Below are positions 18,113 to 27,229 of a stretch of 64,000 nucleotides of DNA, piece by piece. How positions within the stretch are numbered: position 1 is the stretch's first letter; each line of letters opens with the position of its first letter. The notes beneath the pieces are model-generated. The model saw only the letters and a list, made by a program, of their open reading frames with translations, searched no databases and was not told the origin of the DNA. Made by a program: the position numbers and the translations under genes. Origin of the DNA: Sphingomonas corticis (GTDB taxonomy: Bacteria; Pseudomonadota; Alphaproteobacteria; Sphingomonadales; Sphingomonadaceae); NCBI RefSeq assembly GCF_012035195.1, contig NZ_JAAVJH010000009.1:1-64000 (forward strand), read 5' to 3'.

Positions 18113-18610
18113 GTGGCCGACATCAATCCCGCGCTGAACACGCCGACCGACCTGGCGCGCAACGACACACGCACGGTCGCCGACGCGCTGAACGCCTCGC
18201 TGGCCGATTGCTACGCGCTGTACCTGAAGACGAAGAACTTCCACTGGCACGTCTCCGGCCCGCACTTCCGCGACTACCACCTGCTGCTGGACGATCAGGC
18301 CACGCAGATCCTGGGCGTGACGGACGCGATTGCCGAGCGGGTGCGCAAGACGGGCAACACCACGCTGCGCTCCATCGGCGACATCTCCCGCCGGCAGGGA
18401 ATCGTCGACAACGACCGCGACTTCGTGTCGGCGGAGGACATGCTGTCCGAGCTTCGCGACGACAACCTGAAGCTGGTGGAACGGTTCAGGGAGGTGAAGG
18501 ACGCCGCCGAGGAAGCGAAGGACAACGCCACCAGCGGCATCGTCGACGAGTGGACCGACCAGGCCGAGGAGCGCGCCTGGTTCCTGTTCGAGGCCAGCCG
18601 GAAGGGCTGA
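18113..18610 (+). CDS. dps: Dps family ferritin-like DNA-protection protein
   Basis: 165 residues, starting at GTG. YLKTKNFHWHVSGPHFRDYH and LLLDDQATQI contain the His/His/Asp residues of the inter-subunit ferroxidase site of Dps; the rest fits the four-helix bundle. Dps dodecamers store iron, consume hydrogen peroxide and protect DNA in stationary phase. In this sequence the glutamate usual after the site aspartate is replaced by Asp-Gln, which may alter iron binding. Monocistronic. Confidence 0.92.
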   Translation: MADINPALNTPTDLARNDTRTVADALNASLADCYALYLKTKNFHWHVSGPHFRDYHLLLDDQATQILGVTDAIAERVRKTGNTTLRSIGDISRRQGIVDNDRDFVSAEDMLSELRDDNLKLVERFREVKDAAEEAKDNATSGIVDEWTDQAEERAWFLFEASRKG

Positions 18611-18642
18611 CGCCGGCCCGTGCCGCGACCATATAGGCGGCG

Positions 18643-19794
18643 ATGACACCTCTCACCGCGCGCATCGCCGCCGGCGTTGCGGACATCCCGGCCGCCGACT
18701 GGGATGCCTGCGCCGGCGGCGGCAATCCCTTCGTCGGTCACGCCTTCCTCGCCGCGCTGGAGGCGTCGGGCAGCGTCGGCGGGCAGAGCGGGTGGCAGCC
18801 GGTCCCCATCGTCGTCGACGGGGCGGACGGCCGCCCCGCCGCGGTCGCGCCCGCCTACGCCAAGTCGCACAGCCAGGGCGAGTACGTCTTCGACCACGCC
18901 TGGGCCGACGCGTGGGAGCGGGCCGGCGGCGCCTATTATCCCAAGCTCCAGGTCGCGGCGCCCTTCACCCCGGTCCCCGGCCCGCGCCTGCTGCTGCGCG
19001 CCGATGGCGAAGGGCAGGGGGCGGGGCCCGCGCTGATCGCCGCGCTGGAGGCGGTGGTGCGCCGGCACGATCTGTCCTCCGCCCACGCCACCTTCGTCGA
19101 TCCCGCGCAGCTCCCGCTGTTCGAAGCCGCCGGCTGGCTGGTGCGCGAGGGCACGCAGTTCCACTGGACCAACCGCGGCTACGCCAGCTTCGACGATTTC
19201 CTCGGCGCGCTGGCCAGCCGCAAGCGCAAGGCGATCCGTAAGGAGCGCGCCGCCGCGGTGGAGGGGCTGACGATCCGCCACCTCCCCGGGCCGGCGATCG
19301 GCGCGCGCGAGTGGGACGCCTTCTGGTCCTTCTATCAGGACACCGGCAGCCGGAAGTGGGGTCGTCCCTACCTGACCCGCGCTTTCTTCCCGCTGCTGGG
19401 CGAGGTGCTGGGAGACCGCGTGCTGCTGATCCTGGCGGAGCGGGACGGCGTGCCGATCGCGGGCGCGCTGAACCTGGTCGGCGCCGACGCGCTGTACGGC
19501 CGCTACTGGGGCTGCGTGGAGGAGGTGCCGTTCCTCCACTTCGAGCTGTGCTACTATCAGGCGATCGACGCCGCCATCGCGCGCGGCCTGTCCCGGGTGG
19601 AGGCGGGGGCGCAGGGCGAGCACAAGCTGGCGCGCGGTTACGAGCCGGTGCCGACCTGGTCCGCGCACTTCCTGCCCGATCCCGGCTTCCGCCGCGCGGT
19701 CGCGGATTTTCTGGTGCGCGAGCGCGAGGCGGTGGCGATGGACCGCACGCTGCTGTCCGATATGGTGCCGTTCCGCCGCGGCGACACGCCGTAG
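18643..19794 (+). CDS. GNAT/FemAB-like acyltransferase (COG3146, DUF482)
   Basis: 383 residues. NPFVGHAFLAALEASGSVG, YVFDHAWADAWERAGGAYYP, FTPVPGPRLLLR, RKRKAIRKERA, and GYEPVPTWSAHFLPDPGFRR are the conserved blocks of the COG3146 family, often annotated as a peptidoglycan-biosynthesis-like or GNAT protein. The fold is two tandem acetyltransferase halves; the substrate is unknown. It lies 32 bases after dps but has no clear functional link. Confidence 0.85.
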   Translation: MTPLTARIAAGVADIPAADWDACAGGGNPFVGHAFLAALEASGSVGGQSGWQPVPIVVDGADGRPAAVAPAYAKSHSQGEYVFDHAWADAWERAGGAYYPKLQVAAPFTPVPGPRLLLRADGEGQGAGPALIAALEAVVRRHDLSSAHATFVDPAQLPLFEAAGWLVREGTQFHWTNRGYASFDDFLGALASRKRKAIRKERAAAVEGLTIRHLPGPAIGAREWDAFWSFYQDTGSRKWGRPYLTRAFFPLLGEVLGDRVLLILAERDGVPIAGALNLVGADALYGRYWGCVEEVPFLHFELCYYQAIDAAIARGLSRVEAGAQGEHKLARGYEPVPTWSAHFLPDPGFRRAVADFLVREREAVAMDRTLLSDMVPFRRGDTP

Positions 19795-19908
19795 CGGCCG
19801 CCCGCTTCAACCCGCGTTCAGCCGCGATCCGCTAGCCGCCTCCACCACTTGCATCGGACAGCCTGCCTGCCCTAGTCCGGTGACACACCCCTCCGCCGAG
19901 GAACATCG

Positions 19909-22059
19909 ATGCGTCCCTTTTCCCTTGCCGCCGTTGCCGTCCTGATGACCTCCACTGCCGCCCCTTCAACTGCCGGCGCACAGACCCTGCCCGCCGCCAA
20001 TCCCTTCGCGAAGCCGAGCACGCTGCCGTACCACGCGCCCGCGTTCGACCGGATCAAGGACACCGACTACCAGCCGGCGATCGAGGCGGGCATGGCGGAG
20101 CAGCGTCGCGAGATCGCCGCCATCGCCAACAACAGGGCGGCGCCGACGTTCGAGAACACGATCGTGGCCATGGAGCGCTCGGGCCAGCTGCTGGAGCGCG
20201 CGGGCAATGCCTTCAACGGCGTGACCGGTGCGAACACCAACGACACGCTCCAGGCAGCGGAGGCCGCGCTCGCGCCCAAGTACGCGGCGCACGGCGACGC
20301 CATCGCGCTCGATGCGAAGCTCTTCGCGCGGGTGAAAACGCTGTACGACAAGCGCGCCGCGCTGAATTTGACGCCGGAGCAGACCCGCGTCCTGGTCAAG
20401 ACCTACGAGAACATGGTTCGCGCCGGCGCGCAGCTGACCCCGGCGCAGAAGACGCGGATGACCGCGCTGAACGCCGAGCTGGCGCAGCTGACGAACACCT
20501 TCAACCAGAAACTGCTCGCCGCGACCAAGGCCGGCGCGCTGGTGGTCGACGACAAGGCGAAGCTGGCGGGCCTGTCCGAGGCGGAGATCGCCGCCGCCGC
20601 GGATGCGGCCAAGGCGCGCGGGCTGGACGGCAAGTGGGCGATCCCGCTTCAGAACACGACGCAGCAGCCGCTGCTGGCGAAGATGACCGACCGGCCTACG
20701 CGCGAGGCGTTGTTCAAGGCGAGCTGGACCCGCACGACCAAGGGCGACGCCAACGACACCCGCGCCATCATCGCGCAGATCGCGCAACTGCGCGCGGAGA
20801 AGGCGAAGCTGCTCGGCTATCCCACCTACGCCGACCTGTCGCTGGCCGACAGCATGGCGAAGACGCCGAAGATCGCGAGCGACTTCATGCGCCAGCTCGC
20901 CACCCCGCTGGCCGTGGAGCAGAAGCGCGAGGCGGCGGAGCTGCAGGCGCTGGTGAAGCAGGAAGGCGGCGACTTCACGCTCCAGCCGTGGGACTGGGAC
21001 TTCTACTCGGAGAAGCTGCGCAAGGCGCGCTACGACCTGAACCAGGACGAGCTGAAGCCGTATTTCGAGATCACGAAGGTGCTGGAGAACGGCGTCTTCG
21101 AGGCGGCCCGGCAGATGTACGGCCTCACCTTCAAGAAGCGCACCGACATCCCCGTCTACCATCCCGACGTGACGGTGTACGAGGTGTTCGAGGCGAACGG
21201 TCAGCCGCTGGGTCTCGCCTATTTCGATTACTGGAAGCGCGACAACAAGCGCGGCGGCGCCTGGATGTCGAACTACGTCAACCAGTCGAAGCTGTTCGGC
21301 ACCAAGCCGGTGGTCTTCAACGTCGGCAATTTCACGAAGCCCGCCGCGGGGCAGCCCGCGCTGGTGACGTTCGACGACGTGTCGACCATGTTCCACGAAT
21401 TCGGCCACGCGCTGCACGGGCTGTTCGCCAATCAGACCTATCCGTCGGTGTCGGGCACCGCGACGGCGCGCGACTTCGTGGAATTCCCGTCGCAGTTCAA
21501 CGAACATTGGGCGCTCGATCCCGCTGTTCTGCCCAAGTACGCGGTCCACTATCAGACCGGGCAGGTGATCCCGCCCGCGCTGGTGGAGCGGATCAAGCGC
21601 GCGTCCACGTTCAACTCGGGCTATAGCGTCGGCGAGGCGCTGGCGGCGGCGCAGATGGACATGAGCTGGCACGCGCTGACCGCGGACCAGCCGCGGCAGG
21701 ACGCCGACGCGTTCGAGACGAAGGCGCTGGCCGCCACCGGGCTGGACACGGCGAACGTGCCGCCGCGCTACCGTTCCAGCTATTTCCAGCACGTCTTCGG
21801 ATCGGGCTATGCCGCGGGCTATTACGCGTACCAGTGGACGAAGATGCTCGACACCAATGCCTATGAGTGGTTCGAGCGCAACGGCGGCATGACCCGCGCC
21901 AACGGTCAGCGCTTTCGCGACATGGTGCTCTCGCAAGGCGACACGCAGGATTACGCGACCATGTTCCGCGCCTTCTACGGCCGCGATCCGGAGATCGCGC
22001 CGATGCTGAAGGACATGGGGCTGAACGCCGACGGCAGCCGGATCGGCGAGGCGAAGTAG
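19909..22059 (+). CDS. M3 family metallopeptidase (peptidyl-dipeptidase Dcp type), exported
   Basis: 716 residues. An N-terminal signal peptide (PFSLAAVAVLMTSTAAPSTAGA) predicts periplasmic location. The zinc site is HEFGH (His496, Glu497, His500) with Glu525 in DFVEFPSQ as third ligand. Substrate-loop residues GYAAGYYAYQW are conserved. Dcp removes C-terminal dipeptides from oligopeptides; an oligopeptidase A-type activity is the alternative. Monocistronic, with a REP-like element just after the stop. Confidence 0.93.
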   Translation: MRPFSLAAVAVLMTSTAAPSTAGAQTLPAANPFAKPSTLPYHAPAFDRIKDTDYQPAIEAGMAEQRREIAAIANNRAAPTFENTIVAMERSGQLLERAGNAFNGVTGANTNDTLQAAEAALAPKYAAHGDAIALDAKLFARVKTLYDKRAALNLTPEQTRVLVKTYENMVRAGAQLTPAQKTRMTALNAELAQLTNTFNQKLLAATKAGALVVDDKAKLAGLSEAEIAAAADAAKARGLDGKWAIPLQNTTQQPLLAKMTDRPTREALFKASWTRTTKGDANDTRAIIAQIAQLRAEKAKLLGYPTYADLSLADSMAKTPKIASDFMRQLATPLAVEQKREAAELQALVKQEGGDFTLQPWDWDFYSEKLRKARYDLNQDELKPYFEITKVLENGVFEAARQMYGLTFKKRTDIPVYHPDVTVYEVFEANGQPLGLAYFDYWKRDNKRGGAWMSNYVNQSKLFGTKPVVFNVGNFTKPAAGQPALVTFDDVSTMFHEFGHALHGLFANQTYPSVSGTATARDFVEFPSQFNEHWALDPAVLPKYAVHYQTGQVIPPALVERIKRASTFNSGYSVGEALAAAQMDMSWHALTADQPRQDADAFETKALAATGLDTANVPPRYRSSYFQHVFGSGYAAGYYAYQWTKMLDTNAYEWFERNGGMTRANGQRFRDMVLSQGDTQDYATMFRAFYGRDPEIAPMLKDMGLNADGSRIGEAK

Positions 22060-22066
22060 CACCGCT

Positions 22067-22140
22067 CTCCGTTCGTGCCGAGCGAAGTCGAAGCACCGCC
22101 GCGGTCGAACCGTAGCCTTCGACTTCGCTCAGCCCGGACG
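22067..22140. repeat. REP-like inverted repeat
   Basis: CTCCGTTCGTGCCGAGCGAAG (left, minus one base either side) and its inverted relative CTTCGACTTCGCTCAGCCCG (right) frame a short spacer. It lies between the convergent peptidase and MFS genes. The same cores recur at 61081-61172. Confidence 0.75.
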
Positions 22141-22154
22141 CATGTTCGTGCGTG

Positions 22155-23363
22155 TCAATCCACCCAGTCGCGCACCAGGCGCCGGCTGGCCAGCGCCATC
22201 AGCACGCCCGCCACCACGTAGAGCAGCAGCGCCGCCGCGATGGCGTAGCGTAGCGCCTCGCCGGCGTAGGCCGGCGTCAGTGCGTCGGACAGGCGCCCGA
22301 TCAACCAGCTGCCCAGCCCCAGTCCGATCAAATTGTTGACCAGCAGGAAGCTGGCGGAGGCGGTCGCGCGCATCCGCGCGGGCACCAGGTGCTGCACCGC
22401 GGTCAGCACCGGGCCGAGCCAGACGTAGACCAGCGCCTGCGGCACCAGGAACAGCGCGAAGGCCGCCGCCGCGCTGCCCGACAGCACGCCCGCGACGAAC
22501 AGCGGCGTGCCCGCGACATAGGCGAGCGCGGGCAGCAGCGCGTACCAGCGCCGGTCCCGCGCGCCCAACCGGTCGCCCAGCACGCCGCCCAGCAGGATGC
22601 CCGCGACCCCGCCGGTCAGCAGCAGCGCGCCGATGAACTGCCCGGTCTCCACCAGCGACAGGCCGAAGCTGCGCTGCATGAGGCTCGGCAGCCAGAAGGC
22701 GACGCCGTAACCGCACATCGACCCCGCCGCCGCGCCGAAAGCGAGCAGCCAGAAAGCGGGCTTTCCGGCGAGGATCGCGAAGACGCGGCCCATCGGCTCC
22801 GCCACCGGCGCGGCGGCGCGCGGCGGATCCTTGACGAGCCAGCGGAACAGCGGTGCGATCAGCAGCCCGGCGACGCCCACGACGACGAAGGCCACGCGCC
22901 ACTGCACGGCGGCGGCGATGTACCCGCCCAGCAGCACACCCGCCGCGGCGCCCAGCGGGATGCCCAGCGAGTAGATCGACAGCGCCCGCGCGCGCCGCTC
23001 CGCCGGAAAGGTGTCGGCGATCAGCGCGTAGGAGGGCGCGACGCCCCCCGCCTCGCCCACGCCCACGCCCAGGCGGAAGGCGAACATTTGCGCGAAGTTC
23101 TGCGCCGCGCCGCACAATGCGGTGAAGGCGGACCACACACCCAGGCTGATCGTGATGACCCACGTCCGGCTGGTCCGGTCCGCGATCAGCGCCAGCGGGA
23201 TGGCCAGCGTGGAATAGAGGATCGCGAAGGCGAGCCCGCCCAGCATCCCCAGCTGCGCGTCGGACAGCCCCAGATCCGCCTTCACCGGCTGCGCCAGGAT
23301 GGAGAGGATCTGCCGGTCGAGGAAGTTGAAGGTGTAGACCAGCAGCAGCATGGCCAGCACCAC
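22155..23363 (-). CDS. MFS transporter, spinster-like family
   Basis: 402 residues from the first GTG; twelve membrane helices. VYTFNFLDRQILSILAQPVK in helix 1, ADRTSRTWVI (motif A) and VGVGEAGGVAPSY in helix 4 are hallmarks of the spinster-type MFS group that often accompanies TonB receptors in sphingomonads. From GTG the protein would begin inside helix 1 with no leader. The frame is open 15 codons further to CTG 23408, which overlaps the TonB receptor stop (CTGA) and has GGAGGT six bases before it; that may be the real start. It follows the receptor in one operon and probably carries the imported compound across the inner membrane. Confidence 0.88.
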   Translation of the reverse strand: MVLAMLLLVYTFNFLDRQILSILAQPVKADLGLSDAQLGMLGGLAFAILYSTLAIPLALIADRTSRTWVITISLGVWSAFTALCGAAQNFAQMFAFRLGVGVGEAGGVAPSYALIADTFPAERRARALSIYSLGIPLGAAAGVLLGGYIAAAVQWRVAFVVVGVAGLLIAPLFRWLVKDPPRAAAPVAEPMGRVFAILAGKPAFWLLAFGAAAGSMCGYGVAFWLPSLMQRSFGLSLVETGQFIGALLLTGGVAGILLGGVLGDRLGARDRRWYALLPALAYVAGTPLFVAGVLSGSAAAAFALFLVPQALVYVWLGPVLTAVQHLVPARMRATASASFLLVNNLIGLGLGSWLIGRLSDALTPAYAGEALRYAIAAALLLYVVAGVLMALASRRLVRDWVD

Positions 23364-23404
23364 GCCCGGACGCGAGCGCCCCGGCGTGGGCGAGGACGGG
23401 TGGG

Positions 23405-25648
23405 TCAGAAACGTACCTCCACGGTGGCCGTCGCGGTGCGCGGCGGGCCGTAATAGCCGATGATCGAATTGCCGAAGAGCGCGCCCGGGAAGTTGTAGCC
23501 GCCGACGCGGTATCGCGCGTCGGTCAGGTTGCGCAGCGCCATGCCGACGCGGTAGCGCCCGTCCGGCGACAGCCAGTTGACCGACGCGTTGGCCAGGACG
23601 TAGCCGTCCTGGTCCAGCGCGGGCGTGGGGATCTCGAACAGCGTTACATCGCTGCGCAGCGCCACGTCGGGCGTGACGGACAGCGTCCCGCCGGCGAAGT
23701 CGGTCGAGGCGGTGACGCTAGCGTTGACGGTGAACTTCGGCGTGTTCTGGAACACGCGCTGGTCCGCCACGTCGACCGGCGTGGTGCCGCCGCCGATGAC
23801 GGTCAGGAACTCCTTGTAGTCGGCGTTGGTGTAGCCGAACGACAGCTGCGCGGAGAAATCGCGCGACGGCACGATCCGCGTCTCCAGCTCCAGGCCGTAG
23901 ATGTCCGCCTTGCCCGCATTGTCGACGAAGCTGGCAATGCCGCCGGCCACGTTGGGCACCTGCACCGTCACCTGCTGGTCGGTGTAGCGCGAGTAATAGC
24001 CGGCGAGGTTCACGAACAGCGTGCGGTCGAGGAACGCGCCCTTCATGCCCAGTTCGTAGCTGCTGATCTTCTCCGGCTCGTAGCCGTTGACGGTCGTCGG
24101 CGTGAACACCGCGTCGCCGCGCATGTCGAACCCGCCCGACTTGAAGCCCTTCCCCCACGAGGCGTAGAGGTTCAGGTCGTCGCGCGGCTCGAAGCTGATC
24201 GAGACGCGTGGCGTGAACTGGTCGAAGCTGCGGTCGTTGGTGTAATCCGTGCGGATCAGACCCGGCACCGCCGCCGCATTGCCGAACAGCGGGCTGCGGA
24301 TGCCGGTGTAGTTGCGGCGGAACACCGTGCCGCGCTTGTCGTCCTTGGTATAGCGCAGCCCGCCCGACAGCTTCAGCTTGTCGGTCACGTCGAAGCTGAC
24401 GTCGCCGAACGCGGCGTAGCTCTTCGTGCGCACCTCGCCCGAGGTCAGCGTGGTGGTGTTCAGCAGCCCGACCACGGTGTCGAACGCGCCCGATGCCTTC
24501 GCGTCGAGATAGTAGAGGCCGAGGACACCCTGCACCCGGTCCGCCTCCACCAGCAGCTGCACTTCCTGCGTGAATTGCCAGTCGTCATACTCCGCCGGCA
24601 CGTCCAGCGTCGGCAGCGCGGTGTTGTCGAAGTCGATGACGGTGTTGGTCGATCCGTCGCGATAGGCGCTGATCGTCTTGAAGGTCAGCGCGTCGGACAG
24701 GCCGAACTCGCCCGTCAGCGACAGGCCCTGCGCGACTACCCGGTTGCGATCGCCGATCCCGGCGCGGGTGTCGTAGACGCTGCGGGTCGGCGCGTAGACC
24801 GGATCGGTGCCGTTGGGCAGCAGCCGCGTGCCGTGGCGCGGATTGGAGCGGTCGAGCGTGCGGTCGCCCGCCACGCGCACGAAGATGTCGTCGGTGGGCG
24901 ACCATTCGGCGGAAACGCGCGCGGCGAGCACGTCCTTGTCATATTGCTCCGCACCCGTCGTCAGGTTGCGGCCATAGCCGTCGCGCCAGTATTTCGCGAC
25001 CGCCGCGCCGACCGACAGCGTATCCGTCAGCGGGATGGTCAGCTGCCCGACGAGGTCGATCTGGTCGTACGAGCCGTAGCTGGCACGCGCCTGGCCCGCG
25101 AATTCGTTGCCCAGCCGCTTCGTCACGTACTTGATCGCGCCGCCGATAATGTTGCGGCCGTAGAGCGTCCCCTGCGGCCCGCGCAGCACCTCGACGCGCG
25201 ACACGTCGAAGATGTCGAGAACGGCACCCTGCGGGCGCGCGACGTAGACGTCGTCGATGTAGAGGCCGATGCCCGGCTCGAACCCCCACAGCGGGTCCTG
25301 CTGCCCCACGCCGCGGCTGAAGGCGATCAGCGTGGAATTGGAGCCGCGCGCGATCTGCAGCGTCAGGTTGGGCGTGCGATCCTGCAGCGCGGTGATGTCC
25401 ACCGCGCCGGTCTGTACCAGCGTGTCGCCGGACACCACCGACATGGCGATCGGCACGTCGATCAGCGTCTCCTCGCGCCGCCGGGCGGTGACGACGACGT
25501 CGCCCACCTCCTCCGCCGCGGTTTCCGCGGGCGTCGTCGCCTGCGGCTCGCCGACCGTGGCGGCGGCGTCCTGCGCCATCGCCGGCGTCGCGGCGATCGC
25601 CGCCAGGCTGGCGCCCAGGTGCAGCCACGTGCGTGTGATTCGCGCCAT
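23405..25648 (-). CDS. TonB-dependent outer-membrane receptor
   Basis: 747 residues. A signal peptide ends at AMAQ-DA (about residue 25); EVGDVVVTARRREE is the TonB-box/linker region typical of sphingomonad receptors; the plug contains PNLTLQIARG and VEVLRGPQGTLYGRN; the 22-strand barrel ends in the terminal Phe (VEVRF). The ATG at 25648 is favoured over 25654 because GGGGAGG lies six bases upstream. It faces a divergent TetR gene and a likely operator. The ligand is unknown; the pairing with a spinster-like MFS suggests an organic nutrient rather than iron. Confidence 0.94.
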   Translation of the reverse strand: MARITRTWLHLGASLAAIAATPAMAQDAAATVGEPQATTPAETAAEEVGDVVVTARRREETLIDVPIAMSVVSGDTLVQTGAVDITALQDRTPNLTLQIARGSNSTLIAFSRGVGQQDPLWGFEPGIGLYIDDVYVARPQGAVLDIFDVSRVEVLRGPQGTLYGRNIIGGAIKYVTKRLGNEFAGQARASYGSYDQIDLVGQLTIPLTDTLSVGAAVAKYWRDGYGRNLTTGAEQYDKDVLAARVSAEWSPTDDIFVRVAGDRTLDRSNPRHGTRLLPNGTDPVYAPTRSVYDTRAGIGDRNRVVAQGLSLTGEFGLSDALTFKTISAYRDGSTNTVIDFDNTALPTLDVPAEYDDWQFTQEVQLLVEADRVQGVLGLYYLDAKASGAFDTVVGLLNTTTLTSGEVRTKSYAAFGDVSFDVTDKLKLSGGLRYTKDDKRGTVFRRNYTGIRSPLFGNAAAVPGLIRTDYTNDRSFDQFTPRVSISFEPRDDLNLYASWGKGFKSGGFDMRGDAVFTPTTVNGYEPEKISSYELGMKGAFLDRTLFVNLAGYYSRYTDQQVTVQVPNVAGGIASFVDNAGKADIYGLELETRIVPSRDFSAQLSFGYTNADYKEFLTVIGGGTTPVDVADQRVFQNTPKFTVNASVTASTDFAGGTLSVTPDVALRSDVTLFEIPTPALDQDGYVLANASVNWLSPDGRYRVGMALRNLTDARYRVGGYNFPGALFGNSIIGYYGPPRTATATVEVRF

Positions 25649-25702
25649 CGTCATCCTCCCCTTGCCACGTCTTTGCGACGCGCTTGCCCTTCGTGGCGCC
25701 GG

Positions 25703-25731
25703 TCTATACTGAAACCTGAACCGGGTTTCAA
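25703..25731 (-). promoter_or_regulatory. Sigma-70 promoter of the TonB receptor operon
   Basis: On the minus strand TTGAAA (25726-25731) and TATAGA (25703-25708) are separated by exactly 17 bases, both close to consensus and unusually AT-rich for this genome. The start site would be near 25696, about 48 bases before the receptor ATG. A palindromic operator fills the -35 and spacer. Confidence 0.7.
25710..25730. promoter_or_regulatory. Candidate TetR-family operator
   Basis: TGAAACC and its inverted partner GGTTTCA are separated by seven bases (TGAACCG). The palindrome lies across the -35 and spacer of the receptor promoter and 24 bases before the tetR ATG, where a dimeric TetR repressor would block both genes. 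Sequence-based inference; binding is not shown. Confidence 0.6.
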
Positions 25732-25753
25732 CTTGGCTCGGCAAGGAAGCACG

Positions 25754-26371
25754 ATGGACGTGACGGGGGAGGGGGCGGAGGAGGCCGAGCGCAAGGCGCC
25801 GCGCACCGACCGCGGACGGCGGACGCAGCGCGCGATCCTGGACGCGGCGCTGGCGGAGTTCGGCGAGCGCGGCTTCCACGAGGCATCGATCAGCGGGATC
25901 ACGCGGCGCGCGGGCGTGGCGCTGGGCAGCTTCTACACCTATTTCGATTCGAAGGACGCGCTCTTCCGCGCGCTGGTGAACGACCTGTCGGCGCAGGTGC
26001 GCGACCATGTCGCCCCCGCGATCCGCGGCGCGCAGGACCAGGTGGCGGCGGAGCGCGCGGGCCTGGCCGCCTTCCTCGACTTCGTGCGCGCGCACCAGGA
26101 AATCTACCGCATCATCGACGAATCGGAATTCGTCGATCCCGACAGCTTCCGCCGCCATTATTCCTCTACCGCGGAGCGGATCGAGGCGCGACTGCGCGCC
26201 GCCGCGGCGCGGGGCGAGATCGTCGACACGGTGGACGAGGTCCACGCCTGGGCGATCATGGGGATGAACGTGTTTCTCGGCCTGCGCTACGGCGTGTGGA
26301 GCAACGACCGGCCGGTGGCGGATGTCGCCGACGTGGTGGCCGCGATGCTGGCGCGCGGCATCGGGCGGTAG
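25754..26371 (+). CDS. TetR/AcrR family transcriptional regulator
   Basis: 205 residues. The N-terminal HTH (RTQRAILDAALAEFGERGFH, then GVALGSFYTYFDSKDALFRA) is canonical; the C-terminal two-thirds form the ligand/dimerisation domain. Divergently placed from the TonB receptor/MFS operon with a 105-base shared control region that contains one clear palindrome, so it is most likely the local repressor, relieved by the transported compound or a product of it. Confidence 0.93.
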   Translation: MDVTGEGAEEAERKAPRTDRGRRTQRAILDAALAEFGERGFHEASISGITRRAGVALGSFYTYFDSKDALFRALVNDLSAQVRDHVAPAIRGAQDQVAAERAGLAAFLDFVRAHQEIYRIIDESEFVDPDSFRRHYSSTAERIEARLRAAAARGEIVDTVDEVHAWAIMGMNVFLGLRYGVWSNDRPVADVADVVAAMLARGIGR

Positions 26372-26410
26372 CGGGACCGGGCCTGGGCGCAGTGCCCCCG
26401 ATGCATCGTC

Positions 26411-26496
26411 ATGCCGGCGCGTTCCGGCATCCACGCTGCACCAGGCGCCCAGCCGCTCGTTACGCGGCACGATGGACCCCGGCACAGGTCCGGGGT
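26411..26496. repeat. Pair of short palindromic repeats
   Basis: ATGCCGG-CGCGTT-CCGGCAT (26411-26430) and ACCCCGG-CACAGGT-CCGGGGT (26476-26496) lie between the convergent tetR and merR genes. Both belong to the common intergenic GGATCCCCGG/ATGCCGG type; the second resembles the palindrome at 16761. Confidence 0.6.
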
Positions 26497-26518
26497 GACG
26501 GACGGGTGCGAGGCCGGC

Positions 26519-26839
26519 TCAGCTCTCCGCCAGAGCCCGCGCCAGCAGCTCGCGGATCGCGCGCAGGTCGTCGGGCGGCGCCGCCACCGCGGGTTTCGCC
26601 TTCAGCAGCTTCTGCACGCCGGCGAGCGTATAGCCCTCGTGCTGGAGCAGGCTGGCGATGCGCTGCACCAGCGCGACGTCTTCCGGCCGGTAGTAGCGGC
26701 GATTGCCCGCGCGCGTCACCGGCTTCAGCTGCGGGAACCGCGCCTCCCAATAACGCAGGACGTGCGGCGCGACGCCGGTCGCGGCCGAAACCTCGCCGAT
26801 GGTGCGGAACGCGGCGGCGGATTTCTCGTCCGACGCCAC
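26519..26839 (-). CDS. MerR family transcriptional regulator
   Basis: 106 residues: [20 protein letters not shown] then [20 protein letters not shown] form the winged HTH, followed by a short helix and no metal-binding C-terminal cysteines. This small MerR-like protein follows ihfA at the end of the rpmF-plsX-fabH-ihfA operon in many alphaproteobacteria. Its targets are unknown. Confidence 0.92.
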   Translation of the reverse strand: MASDEKSAAAFRTIGEVSAATGVAPHVLRYWEARFPQLKPVTRAGNRRYYRPEDVALVQRIASLLQHEGYTLAGVQKLLKAKPAVAAPPDDLRAIRELLARALAES

Positions 26840-26858
26840 GCGGACCGATCGCCCGGCG

Positions 26859-27158
26859 TCAGCCGGCGTCGATGATGCGCTCGCGCATCATCTGGCTGGC
26901 GCGGAAGGTGAGGACGCGCCGCGGTGCGATCGGCACCTCGACCCCGGTCTTGGGATTGCGCCCGACGCGCTCGCCCTTGTCGCGCAGCACGAAGGTGCCG
27001 AAGCCGGAGATCTTCACGTTCTCCCCACGGCCCAGTGCGTCGCACATGCAGCTCAGCACCTGCTCCACCATGCGCGACGAATCGGCGCGAGAAAGTCCGA
27101 TGTTCTTGTGCAGCGATTCGGCGAGATCCGCCCGCGTCAGCGTCCCGGCTTCGGTCAT
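26859..27158 (-). CDS. ihfA: Integration host factor subunit alpha
   Basis: 99 residues, a full-length HU/IHF fold: [40 protein letters not shown], and [10 protein letters not shown] with the DNA-intercalating proline, ending in [17 protein letters not shown]-alpha pairs with IhfB to bend DNA. Sits between fabH and merR in the conserved operon. Confidence 0.96.
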   Translation of the reverse strand: MTEAGTLTRADLAESLHKNIGLSRADSSRMVEQVLSCMCDALGRGENVKISGFGTFVLRDKGERVGRNPKTGVEVPIAPRRVLTFRASQMMRERIIDAG

Positions 27159-27229
27159 GTCCTAGCTTCTCCCCTCAGAAGGTGGCCATTTTCACGCGGA
27201 GATCCGCGCTCCGCAACGAAATTCGTCGA

